In this document: positions 24,291 to 36,130 of the stretch, piece by piece | Layout: each line of letters starts with the position of its first letter | Position numbering within the stretch: the first letter of the stretch is position 1 | NCBI GenBank assembly: GCA_944989445.1 | Contig: CALYLW010001398.1 | Coordinates: 67,001 to 131,000 of the forward strand | Length of the DNA: 64,000 nucleotides | Direction: 5' to 3' | Source: Ampullaceana balthica | Lineage: Eukaryota; Mollusca; Gastropoda; Lymnaeidae | Translations under genes and position numbers: made by a program | Notes under the pieces: model-generated | The model's database searches: none | What the model was told of the DNA's origin: nothing | Seen by the model: only the letters and a program-made list of their open reading frames with translations

Positions 24291-26727
24291 ATAAATTACC
24301 AGTTCTATTTCTTTTACTTGTAGATGACAGAAATGTAATGTGCAACAATATTTTAATTCAATACTTACATTTTCATGTTTTATCTTGCCGAATTCACATG
24401 CTTTAGGTAACTTTAAAGACATATGTCTGCATTAAATTATAACATTGCTATAAACATTTTAAATGTATTTCCTTTGAACTATATTTATGACTTCCAATCC
24501 ATACAAAATGATTATTTATTAGAAGTCGGGGTATTGGTCTTTATCTATAAATACGATACATTACAATTTTAACATTGGGTAGCATGTCGTGGGAAGGGGG
24601 GGGGCATAAAACTTTATCCAAAATGTGAAATATTCTCACAGCTGACAGCCATAGGAACATTAAAACATTAGCCCACAATGTTAAGTATTATTTTAGTGGA
24701 TTGCCAAAGGAACATTGAAACGATTTGAATAATTTGTTTTCTGATTGAAAAGATACATTTTGTTAAGTACTCTTTAAGTAGATATCCAGGGGTGTAACAG
24801 GCGCGTTTGTTCAGATAACGTTGTCTGGGCAATGGGACCTGAGGGACTGAGTTTGGAGGCTGTGTGCTTGTTCTGTGAGTTGGACTCAAGAGTTGCTATA
24901 AACGAATAGAGATAGGCAAATAAAGTTAGTTGGCACACAGACCACTGACTAGTATGTCATGTTGCAGCTCTGCTATTACAAAGGGAATATTAAAACATAA
25001 TTTTGCAACGTTAAATATTCTTACAGTGGATATCCAGGGGCCAGGGGGACATTTAAAAATTACCCTACACTGTTAAATATTCTTATAATGGATAGCCAAA
25101 GGATCATTGAAACAATTTGAATAATTTGTCATTTGATTGAAAGATAATATACTCTCTATTCCAACATTTCTCCAACACTGAAATCAAATATTTCAAAATA
25201 TCTCAAGCTCTCTAACTCTTTTCTCCACACATGACAGAAGCTGGGTTATGGGACATGATTGGACGGGTAACATTAAAAACCCTTTCTGTCTGCTTTAATT
25301 TTTGACTCATGTCTATTTGCAATACCGGATTATTAGACGTTATTTCATCCAAGTACATGCATAATGAAATCTAATATAGCATCATTGGATTTTAGCTGTC
25401 ATTGCATTTTCGCAATCAACAGAAATCGGTGATTTTTAAAAGTAATGGCACTAACAGATTTTTAGATGACTTAGCAGTAAAATAGTCTTAGATGTCATTT
25501 TAAAGATATTAATCTTTATAGACTATTACATTTTTTGATGCTTCATTGAGGAAAATACATATCGTTTTTTTTAGTGATCATTTCTTCAAATGATCACAGA
25601 CAATTAATTTGGGAAGTTATTTAACAACAAAAAAAACAAAACAACAACAACAAAAGAATCCATTAATCATTGTATGGGTTACTTTGCCCACTTATAAAAA
25701 TTCTTTACCCAATACATCCACCAGCGACTCTGCCAAAGATGTTATCTGACTAAACGACTGTGGTGTTTATGGGTGTGGACAACGTGACATAACTCAACGC
25801 CGATGAACATTGACGTCCATTTCCTTTTGAAGCCCGCTGTTTAAAAGCCCTCGTTGTCGGCCCGTCCTCTGATCACCACACGTGTCCCCCTTGAACGATG
25901 TTTAAACAGGCCAATACTCCACATAAATAACGGCGTTTGCAGGGATCGCCCTCGTTTCAGTTGGGATTTATGATGGCACGTTACTGGTTCTCAATCTGCT
26001 AAATGATACGGTGTCTAAAGCCTGGTTTTAGCTTCGATGGAGTTATGTCACCCCCCCATTATCATTTTGATCATCTCAACAACAGTTTTATAGTCTTAGC
26101 ATTGTGATTACTGAGCTTCAAAACTCGTTAAGCTTTAACACCACACTCAATGACAATCTGTTTACTTTCAGTAATTGAACGTGACGTCGTTTCATATCTG
26201 AAGATTTCAAACGTTAAGATAATAAAGATTAAATATTGCCAGATAGTTGGTCTTAGAGATTAAAATAGAATTATCGCCTAAATGGATGACGTTAAACAAT
26301 AATTGCCTTCCTTAAGTAACAAATGATTGTATAGACTAGGAAATTTGTAGTGTATAAACTGCCAACCTGCATCCAGTTACTAGGGCCCAAGTGTATTCAT
26401 GCAGTTTTGAAACTAATTAAGTTAATGTACATACTTAACAATTTTCAAAACGATTTAAATTCATGCGCTCTTCAAAAGTTTTTGTTTCCTACATGATGTT
26501 TGAGACAAGAAACCAATGTAATAAGCTAAGCTTAGCCCATTTTTTTCTTGACGGGACCAAATTTAATGCCAGTCTTGCTCCATTATGTAAATAATGTAGC
26601 TTAAATCCATTTTTACACGACACTTGAGGCAACCAAAGAACTTGAAATTGCAGTCAGGGAATGAGGACTTCCAAGGCTACATAGACTTGTTGGAAAGTAG
26701 ACCCATGTCTTAATGAGCGTTCAGTAG
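24291..26727. other. Intergenic with decayed long repeats
   Basis: Two copies of a roughly 75-bp phrase (about 24678-24755 and 25069-25148: gccaaaggaacattgaaac followed by gatttgaataatttg), plus a partial third near 25011, are imperfect repeats of one sequence. A CAA microsatellite lies at 25622-25655. The stretch 25730-25990 is less AT-rich, with an E-box (cacacgtgt) and several TF-like words, and is a candidate regulatory element. Confidence 0.45.
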
Positions 26728-27135
26728 AGGTGCCGTGCGTCCCCTCGTATGGCAAGAACGTCGTGTGTCCCCTCGTATGGCCAGAACGACATGTGACACT
26801 CGTATGGCCAGAACGCCGTGTGTACCCTCGTATGGCCAGAACGCTGTGTGTCCCCTCGTATAGCCAGAAAGCCGTGTGTCCCCTCGTATGGCCAGAACGC
26901 CGTGCGTCCCCTCGTACGGCCAGAACGCCGTGTGTCCCCTCGTATGGCCATAACGCCGTGTGTCCCCTCGTATGGCCAGAACGCCGTGTGTACCCTCGTA
27001 TGGCCAGAACGCTGTGTGTCCCCTCGTATGGCCAGAAAGCCGTGTGTCCCCTCGTATGGCCAGAACGCCGTGTGTCCCCTCGTATGACCAGAATGCCGTG
27101 TATCCCCTCATATGGTCAGATCGTCGTGTGTCCAT
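26728..27135. repeat. 28-bp minisatellite
   Basis: About 14-15 copies of ccctcgtatggccagaacgc plus cgtgtgtc, GC-rich in an AT-rich setting. A block of about 168 bp is itself duplicated: the order of gtaccc, ctgtgtg, aaagcc variants at 26816-26900 recurs at 26990-27070, showing a segmental duplication of six units. All frames read through it and give meaningless repetitive peptides. Confidence 0.94.
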
Positions 27136-30100
27136 CTTCTGATTATAAATTTACATGTCTCGGTGACATCTTGTCAGAACACAAGCCACACACAAATCAT
27201 TAATCTTTTAATTAAACATCACAAGTATGACATTGGACTTCCAGGATCTAAAGCTGAAGGAAACACCAATGTTCCGATATCAATTTCTTCCACTTCCGAA
27301 TACGTATCAAAATTACCAGTTGCTTCCTCCTTACTGAAAAAAATAAACTTGACGGATTGTTTCTAGCATCCAGTGATATGTGTTTTATTTCTAGTCTCTT
27401 TAAAAGTACAGTGCTGTCAAAAACTAATGACAAAAACTTTGTGAATTGCTACGTAAGGAATCCATGCACTTAACAGAAACGTGTCGAAATCTTTCTTTAC
27501 TAAGTCTTTCAAAGCGAACACGAAAATTAACTAACATTAACTCCCTTGGAATTCATTCAATTAATTTGTGAGTGCTCTAAAATTCGTACATCCTTTTAAA
27601 ACATTTTTATTCCACACTTTACAATCTCAGCATCATATCTATAAAAAGACCTCACAATTTGGTTCTCATTATCGAGATTTCAAAGCGTACCACAATTACC
27701 ATGGCATCATCCAATGTCACGATGGTGAGTTATTGTCCAATGATAACTTCACTGACGATTGCATCTTGTTATTGCTCTAACGTGATGAGCCAATCGTAAG
27801 CCATCTCTAATATGATGCAGTCCGTGTGTTGCCTTAACAAAATGTTATCGCTTAAATTCGCGCATCCATGTTAATTGCTACATAAATCATGGCTTAATGC
27901 ACTGTTCACATACGAAATGTAAGTTGATATATTCGGACTTTTCCTTAGCCACGGGAGAGATTGTACGATTGCAGGGGATTAGCTTCAAGATTATGGTCTC
28001 GTATTTAATAGTGAGGACAGTATTTCAATAAAAGAGTGGCGGTATAGCCAGTGTATAATGTTTTATTTGATATTGGGCTAAAGAGATTGTCATGTTCACA
28101 ATTTACGGGCGGTCATGAAAAAGAAGACATCTCCAAAATATTATCATAACCTTTTCATACGTTTCATCTTTTGCGAGATAGTTCATTGGGCGTAAAGGAA
28201 GGTTGATGCTAAGAGCAGAGCAGAAACACAATTTTTAAACAGTAGTAACATCGACACACATTTATTCACCGTCTTCCCGCCCTTCCTCGAAAAATGTAAG
28301 ATATTTATTTGTAATCAGCTTTGAATACAATCATATCTGCAAAGAAATGTAATACATTTAATAATTTATCTTATCTTATCTGTTACAGACGCTCCTTCTA
28401 TACAGAAGATTATTGCGTCCTACGCTTATCTTACGTTACGTTAAAACAAAAAACACTGGCCTCTAAGGGGGACTCATTCCCAACTGTGTTAAGGTTGCAC
28501 TAAGGTTATGGAGGGCCCAATACCAATCACTCAGTTCAATAAAGCATTTTAAAATTAAAACTTGACGGAATAAGATTAGTTTTAAAATGTCGATATGTGG
28601 CACTCTAAATTCTTTTGAATAACCGCATATTCGGGAAATGATGGACGACAACAAACTTGGATTGAACACGACTTTAACACCTCCTGAAAACTCAATGTGA
28701 ACTATGCAGTTTCTAGTAACCTAATCTTTAGGTATTGTTCATTGTTATATTTAAATACAACGAGTTCGGGGTTTCCGCTGCTGAAGGAGAAGATGTGAGT
28801 TGACTTGACTTCGGCAATTGCTTGTGGATAAGTAAAGTGAATGTGTACTAATGTATGTCTTATGGCATTAACTGATGTAATAGCTGTGTTTCAAATTAAA
28901 GAATTAGCTCACAATAGATCAAAAGTCTTCAATCACCAGTCAGAAACGGAAAAAATTATTAATATTTTCTAAATCTGTTAAGACAAGTGGATATGTATGA
29001 GGAACGAACTAAGAAACATTTACATTCAAATACAAATATGTACGTATATTTACTTATCAAATGTCTTGCAGTTATGATGAGCAATGTTATCATTCTATGT
29101 GTTCCACAAAAGTGTTTGCAACAACAACAACAAAATCATCAAAATTACAATTTGATACGCAAGAGTTAAGACATTGAGAGTTTTTAATTTCCACTTGAAT
29201 GAACTGTTTTCTGATTGAGAACTGAAAATGAGAATAATAAGAAAACAAAGTAACACGTAAATATAAACAGAAAAGAAGAAAAATTTAGTTTGTAAATTTC
29301 TTTAACTTTATAATTTCTCCAGGCTCGTACTTTTTTTTTCTCTAAAGATAAACTTTTCATAACGAAAAATGTAGAATTCTCTTGTTAGAACCTCTGTGTA
29401 TTAGAGAAGATTTTGTGTATGCTGTTAGCGACATCTCTACTCTAGCATGTCCCGTCTCCTTGTCACATCCAACGATGCATAAATGATCCAAACACGTTTG
29501 GACAACTTAAGATTGACATTATTCTCTCCTTTCATTTCACAGAAATATGCCGTCTATATATTTCCCCGACGTTTCACAAAACTTCAATTAATCTTTTGTC
29601 ATGTAATAAACTTTCGGGCCCCCATCGGGCGAGCCATTCTATTTTTGCAAGAGCACTTGGACGCAATAATTTCTGTCTGCGTTTTGTCGTTCATTCATTT
29701 AGAATCGGAAGTTTCGGATATAATTCATTACACATTCCGTAAAATTTATATTTCACATAGAAAATACTTCAAATTCTTACTTTATGCAATCTTCTCGAAC
29801 ACAAAATGTTATGATTTTAGGCATCACTGATGTAGGATTTAGTCTTGTAACATTCCGCTCCTATATGGCCAAAGCCAATGACAACCTAACACAACTATAG
29901 TAGTTTGTTGATTCTCGTTTTGTTATTTTCTTTACAACGTGTAAGTTTTACAGGTATAAAGCGCCCTTTTGATTTGAACTCCAGATTCAATAAAATAAAT
30001 TCCCCTCATTCCTAAAACCGTGACATCACTAGTGGAGCGATGTCAGTGTCTTAAGTAAGTTGATCTCGGCAGAAATGTATTTGTAAAGTGATGGTATAAT

Positions 30101-30374
30101 TTTTTACTTGGTTTATGTGATATTAGCATATTTTTGAGGATACGAGCACTAGAAGTGTGACATAGTTTTTCTATTGAAATTTTGTTCCGTTACCTGTCAC
30201 CAAAAGTAGATCGCCAACCGAAGTTTGCGCAAGAACCACAAAACCTTGCATTTTTTGTCACCAACTCAATAACTTAAATTCAGAGCTTTAAATTTATTTA
30301 GAATATTAGCATTGTGTCCATAATCACAGTGATATCACTGATATCAACAATTAGGTCCGCATAAAATTGTTCAA
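27136..30374. other. Intergenic, 3.2 kb
   Basis: No convincing exon. A small CAA tract lies at 29119-29133. The part from about 29480 to 29800 is open for 115 codons on the plus strand and has balanced composition with homeobox-like words (catgtaataaac), so it may be a conserved noncoding block. The peptide itself is not recognisable. Confidence 0.4.
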
Positions 30375-30626
30375 TCCTACATAATAAAAGGCAAGTTTCT
30401 GTCCTTTCTGTCCGGTCATCTATAGCGACTGGTCCCTCAAACACATATGACTCCTACAGCCAATCATATTGAACACGTTTACGCCATTTACGCGGACGTT
30501 CAAAACGAGTTATTTTTGGTGCAGTATTTCTTCCAAGACTTTATTTTGAGTTATGCGCGTTGAGTTTTATAGCAAAAAGCTCTGTTTTTACGAGTTAATA
30601 ACCAAGTTTTATTACCACGTTTTTAT

Positions 30627-30790
30627 TAACTCGCTTTCGTTCCTGTGTGTCTGTCCAACATTTTTCAAATCTGCCAACGTAAAATTAAACCACTTCTGAT
30701 AGTCCTAGAGATCTCAAAATTTTACCACAGATAGATCTTGGACAACAATGCATTGTATCAAAATTTCAGATCGATCTAATGGACCTTTAT
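30627..30790 (+). repeat. Dispersed module, copy 1
   Basis: Contains tcgctttcgttcctg, aaattaaaccacttctgat and atctcaaaattttaccac. The same module recurs at 31335-31500 on this strand and inverted at 41402-41545 and 41815-41950. Confidence 0.8.
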
Positions 30791-31334
30791 TAAATTATTG
30801 AATTTTTTAGTTTATCTATATATACGCATCTGTACCGTCTGCTTTTGTTGACATCCATGAGTTCACCCCGTGACCACATCACCGTGTTTTTAAAACGTTA
30901 GGGGGCGCTTATGAGGTGTTTGATAAAATAAATGGAGGTAAAAAATATTTTTAAGAACCAGGTTGTTATAAGTGGACTAAAAAGAATAAAACAAATTGAA
31001 GTAAAAATAAGATTTTTATAAACCACGTTTTTATAAGTGGACGAAAAAGAAGAAAATAATTTAAAACTTATGTACAAGGCTGCTAAACAGAAATACAAAT
31101 TTATAGGAATATTAATAAACATTAAAAGTTTCACAACTTGGATCATATACATGCTACTATCATATTAATTAGAAGCGCCCTACGCCTTTATGTGCAGTGG
31201 ATAAGTTCACGATTTCACCTGTAATCATATAAATTTTTTTTTAATTTTATTTTTTTAGTGCACTTTCTATATGTAAATAAAAGCGTGTCCTTTTTAAAAA
31301 AAGATCTTTTTACATTATTTTTTACTTCTATTTA

Positions 31335-31500
31335 TTAACTCGCTTTCGTTCCTGTGGCATTGTTTGTCCAAAATATTTTCAAATCTGCCAACATAAAATT
31401 AAACCACTTTTGATGGTCCTAGAGAGCTCAAAATTTTACCACCGATAGATCTTGGATGACAATACATTGATTCAAAATTTCAGTTCGATCGAATGTACTG
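31335..31500 (+). repeat. Dispersed module, copy 2
   Basis: Second copy of the module at 30627-30790, about 708 bp downstream within the same Helitron-like element, with scattered substitutions. Confidence 0.8.
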
Positions 31501-31737
31501 TAATTAATATAATGCATTTCTTAGTTTATCTTTATATAAGCATCTGTACCCGACTGCCGTAGTTTAATTTCACGTGGCGAGTTCACCCCGTGACCTCATC
31601 GCTTTGTTATTAAATGTTGGGCGGGCGCTGATGAGGTGTTTTTTTTAATAAATAGAGGTAAAAAAATATTTTTAAAACCACGCTTTTATTAGTGGACTAA
31701 AAAGAATAAAATAAATAAAGGTATAAAAATAATTTTA

Positions 31738-32033
31738 AAAAACCACGTTTTTATAAGTGGACTAAAAAGAAGAAAATAATTTAAAACTTATAAGTTCAAG
31801 TACTTCGATTTAATATGAATAAAAACGTGGGGCGGGTGTTTGGTATAAAATTAAAGATTTCTAATTTAGAAGGCAAAAGAGAGATCTATAAGTGAGAGAA
31901 TGAGTGAACCGTATATGTTAAACCTCATAAGCGCCCGCCCCACGTTTTTAGTCATATTAAATCAAAGTATTTGAAGTTATAAGTTTTAAATTATTTTCTT
32001 CTTTTTAGTCCACTTATAAAAACGTGGTTTTTA
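31738..32033. repeat. Large foldback (inverted) repeat, copy 1
   Basis: Two arms of about 100 bp (outer ends aaccacgtttttataagtgg and ccacttataaaaacgtggtt) flank a spacer of about 90 bp. RNA from either strand would form a long hairpin. Homologous to the foldback at 40927-41240. Half-arm fragments of the same sequence occur at about 30940-31060 and 31660-31735. Confidence 0.85.
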
Positions 32034-32190
32034 AAAATCATTTTTTTACCTTTATTTATTTATTTTAACTATAATGAATAGTATTTATTACGTGATGCAC
32101 ATGTAATGCCGGTCGAGACAACTGTAGGAGGGGAGCTACAACATGCCACCGAACAGTGGCGGCACGTCCTTGGACGGGCTTTGTTGCTCG

Positions 32191-32297
32191 TAGGGAAATA
32201 AATGAATTTATAATGAAAGTTCTGTACTACGTTATATTTTATTCTGATGTGTATTTATTTTGAAAGCTTCCGTCATTTTTGACGGGTGATACACCAG
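32191..32297 (+). mobile_element. Second Helitron-type 3' end abutting the first
   Basis: This 107-bp stretch is homologous to 5778-5884: agttctgta, then ttattctgatgtg, then hairpin ccgtcatttttgacgg at 32270-32285. It ends ccag (CTAG at 5884) followed by T. It begins exactly where the preceding element's 3' end stops, so either the first element inserted into a second, or two ends were fused. Confidence 0.65.
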
Positions 32298-32480
32298 TTT
32301 CATTTATATTTTATTTCTCATTGAACCTTTCTTTATGTACTTACTAACATTGAAATGAATTCACTTATTTCAGATGTGAACTAAACATGTGTCTTTTTTT
32401 ACACTGAATCATCACTTTAAAAGTATTTACCTTTCCTCCCAATTTACTTCTCACTCTCTCTCTCTCTCTCTCTTTTCTCC

Positions 32481-32512
<32 letters not shown>

Positions 32513-32544
32513 TTTCTCCCTCTTTCTCTCTCTCTCTCTCTCTA

Positions 32545-32584
<40 letters not shown>

Positions 32585-33739
32585 CCTCTCTCATTACATT
32601 TCAATTTAATTCTTGTCCCTTTTCTCAAATTAGGATTTTTTACTCTTAAATCTGTTAATTTTTATTCATTATAGGATATAAAGAAGATTACTGTGTATTG
32701 GAGATGAATGTTGCTTGGTGTATTCTTCAAGAATTTTCCCTTCCTGTCCTTTAAAGGGCTTCCATCATTTAACAACTTGAGAGATTCGATTACAGCTTCG
32801 ACTACAGCTTCGATTACAGAGCTCAAAGGACAGCATCTCAACAAGTCCAACACACTGACTCCAGAGAGGTCATCACCGTTTGGGAGGGAAGAGTTGATAT
32901 CCTCCGAGCCTGTTATGGCGCCACCTCCCCTTTGATGGAGTGTGGCTTTGAGAATAATGGACTGGAATGCAAGAAGGGGTGGCCGGGTGCAACTAGTTAG
33001 GTGGGAAAATCCCTTTTAGGAAGAAGTTGCAGGTCAGGTAGGAAAGATGGGAAACAACTTTTATTTCGAGTGAATGAAATTTGGGGATTAGTTAGAAAAG
33101 ATGGGTTTCTTGAATTGTTGGGGTCAGTAAGGTGTAGAAATTTTTTCGAAGTGTATCTTCATAAACTGTTGCAAAAGGGAGTAAAAAAATCAACATACTT
33201 AATTAACTACACAGTAATTTAAGACCTAAATATGTTTGAAGATGGACATTTCAGTACAAATATATAGAGTTACAGATAGTGACATGGATAAATATATCAG
33301 GTAAAATCTATTAAATATGACAAAAGCGGAACGAATTTGAATAAAATAAAAAACAAATCCATCCATCTTCTACCCTACATGTTTTTATTTATACATGATA
33401 TTGACAAACGAGGTAAGGAGTAAAAAATTACAGAACTTAATTTAGCAATGTCCTGGTCCTAACTGTGGGACTTGAAGTCGATGGTTACTAAGTGTCCCAA
33501 TATAAGACATACATTGAGTAAAGATTCGCTGAGTTACATATAAAATTGGATACATGAAAATGTAAATGACGTATACATTCCTATTAAAAATTGCAAAGAA
33601 AAATTATCACAATTAAAAATAAGAAATTCATCACAGATTGAGGTTGATTTAGTTTAACGAATTGCCCCAAATACCAGAGAAGCCAGTTGACTTTCAAAGG
33701 CCGCTGTCAGTATGAAGCTCTTGGCACCAGCTAGTAAGT
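32298..33739. other. Intergenic with a CT tract
   Basis: Apart from the CT microsatellite (32451-32593), the sequence 32690-33000 is less AT-biased and open on both strands for 60-75 codons. No domain is recognisable, and I do not call a gene. Confidence 0.4.
32451..32593. repeat. (CT)n microsatellite
   Basis: About 140 bp of CT dinucleotides with a few TTT and CCC interruptions. Confidence 0.95.
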
Positions 33740-34600
33740 AATAGTTTGTCCCCCTGTCACTATACAGTAGTTTGTCCCCCTGTCTCTATACAGTTGTTTG
33801 TCCCCCTGTCACTATACAGTAGTTTGTCACCCTGTCACTATACAGTTGTTTGTCCCACTGTCAATTTACAGTAGTTTGTCCCCCTGTCCTTATACCGTTG
33901 TTTGTTCCCTTGTCGCTATACAGTTGTTTGTTTCCCTGTCACTATACAGTAGTTTGTCCCCCTGTCACTATCCAGTTGTTTGTCCCACTGTCAATTTACA
34001 GTAGTTTGTCCCCCTGTCACTTTACCGTTGTTTGTTCCCCTGTCACTATACAGTAGTTTGTCCCCCTGTCACTATACAGTTGTTTGTCCCCCTGTCACTA
34101 TACAGTAGTTTGTCCCCCTGAAACTATACAGTAGTTTGTCCCCCTGTCACTATACAGTAGGTTGTCCCCCTGTCACCATCCAGTTGTTTGTCCCCATGTC
34201 ACTATACAGTAGTTTGTCCCCCTGTCACTATACAGTAGTTTGTCCCCCTGTCACTATACAGTAGTTTGTCCCCCTGTCACTATACAGTAGGTTGTCCCCC
34301 TGTCACCATCCAGTTGTTGTCCCCCTGTCACTATACAGTAGTTTGTCCCCCTGTCACTATACAGTAGCTTGTCACCCTGTCACTATCCGGTTGTTTGTCC
34401 CCCTGTCACTATACAGTAGTTTGCCCCTCTGCCCCTTTGCAGTAATCCCCCCCCCCAATGTCACTATCCAGTTGTTTATACCGCTGCCACTAAAAATGTC
34501 TAGTCCCTCTGCAACTAAATAGTTGTGTGTCCCTTTCCACTATACGGTTCTTTGTTCCCTTCCAATATTGAATAGTTTGCCCCCTACCACTATTCAGCTA
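33740..34600. repeat. 26-bp minisatellite
   Basis: About 33 copies of gtttgtccccctgtcactat plus acagta, with agta and tgtt endings intermixed. A block around 34125-34200 is repeated at about 34260-34320 (both contain gtaggttgtccccctgtcac), which indicates duplication of several units at once. Copies decay progressively after 34430. Open frames across it are artefacts. Confidence 0.94.
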
Positions 34601-36130
34601 TTCGTCCCCTTGCATTTCACTTACACATCTGTACAAACTAAGTTGATCTGAATATATAGTATCGCCTTTGAAGGTCTTTAGGCCTTTCACCTTTTTGTAT
34701 TGTCCTGATTTCCTTCTCCCTTGTCATTAACATTAAAGCAGTTTTCCCTTTATTTCTGCTTCAAAAGAAAAGGCGCAAATAAACGATAATTGTTGATAAA
34801 CTCTATAGGAATTATAAGAGGAAAAAAAAACGAATCGTAAAATGAAAAACAAAAAATCCTTTATTTCTACAAATTTAGCCCCCCCCCCAATACGTATCAG
34901 AGATACTCTGCAGCCGATGGTATTGTTGTAACCTTGCAATGACTCTCACAGAAATACCAGCACAGGGCCCAACTAGGTTAATGACTTTCTCAACACGACA
35001 TGAAATGGCTACTTTAGATAACTGAAAAAAAATGCTTCTAGGGATTTTGAAATTGGTTTAGTAGAGTCTAACTACTGAGGTCATTTAACCCAGGACCAAT
35101 TTTATAAGAGACATGGGTCAAACATTAATATTTCTCATCAAGTTATTATATGATGTCAAATTGAGGCACCAATTAGCATGAACGATTTCATCGAATTTTG
35201 CAGTATTTCTTTTTGTTTGCCCTGTAAAAAAATAACTTTGTATTAGCTTTATGACGAAAGGTTGGTTAAGTATTGCAGAGGTTATAAATTGTCATCTGTC
35301 GTACATTATTTATAGGTCGTATGTTGGCATCAAAGTACAGATTTTTAAGGACATAAATTGGGATCTCAAGAACAGTTTGGTAAAGGGCATACGGTGAATG
35401 ATGCTGACTCTGCATTAGGGGAAAAAAGAGAGTTTTCAACTTGACATGTAAGAATGTTTAGCCGAATATTTTATCCACATTTTTAAATCCAAAGACTGAA
35501 TCAAAAATGCATTAGACCTTATGACGGATACAATTTCAATGTTAATGTTTTTTCCTTTCATTGTTTAGACATGCATGAGAATCACGAATTCGTTGAATCT
35601 CTTCAAATCCATCGCACCGTGTCGTACATCAGGCCCCTAGTTGGCCCAGACGTGTAGAGACTTGTGCATATTTAATGCCCAGAGTCGGGTGAACGACATA
35701 CAGACTTTGTACTGCCCTCCTGTAGGGCTGGGCCTTTCCTGCCAGGGATTCATCACCTTTAACTTAACATGACCCAAGCACAAATCCAATGGTCTAATAG
35801 CCAGGTGGGTTGAAAGTAACATTGTTACAATTGTATCTCCATAAATGCAATAAGTGTCTTAAAAATGGGGCCCCAAAAGCTTTGTTTCCAAGAAAAGTTC
35901 ATACATTCCATAGTGATGTTTTGGGGTTACCTAAGAAGCGGGCTGAGAATACTAAGTTGTCAGTTTATATAAGTTACTTGTATCACGTTGCGTCTTCGTG
36001 TCTGTAAGATTGAGATCGACATAATGGAATGATCTTGTCTAGAAGACACATTGACACCATCAAATACAAGCTCACCAAACGTCGCTTGAAGTGTATATAA
36101 AAAAATTGGTAAAATGCCCAAAGATACGCC
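34601..36130. other. Region downstream of the FAM124 gene
   Basis: Lies 3' of the minus-strand gene and may contain its 3' UTR. I see no AATAAA on the minus strand within several hundred bases of the stop codon. Possible signals (tttatt on the plus strand) occur only near 34750 and 34858. The stretch 35570-35820 is relatively GC-rich with palindromic words (ctgccctcctgtagggctgggc) and could be regulatory. Confidence 0.4.

Larger units (their letters stand above)
30375..32190 (+). mobile_element. Non-autonomous Helitron-like element, 1.8 kb
   Basis: The 5' end TCCTACATAATAAAAGGCAA follows an A. It matches the 5' end of the element at 43560 (TCCTTATATAATAAAAGACAA), and both share about 150 bp including ctcctacagccaatca. 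The 3' end has hairpin cgtccttggacg (32165-32176), then ggctttgttgctcg, then T. Its relative at 44211 ends in CTAG, so CTCG here is a mutated CTRR. Inside, a segment starting ttaactcgctttcgttcctg at about 30627 is repeated at about 31335 (708-bp spacing), and a foldback repeat occupies 31738-32033. No Rep/helicase coding sequence is present. Confidence 0.75.

Noticed and set aside
26710..27203. Frames on both strands with repeated RRGHTAFWPYEG-type or VCPLVWPERR-type peptides
   Set aside because: Products of the 28-bp minisatellite in several frames.
28390..32730. Similar short peptides YTEDYCVL (near 28400) and YKEDYCVL (near 32685)
   Set aside because: Only about 25 bases of similarity, no continuing homology; likely chance or a tiny repeat fragment.
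33798..34522. Plus-strand frames with repeated SPCHYTVVC-type peptides
   Set aside because: Products of the 26-bp minisatellite.
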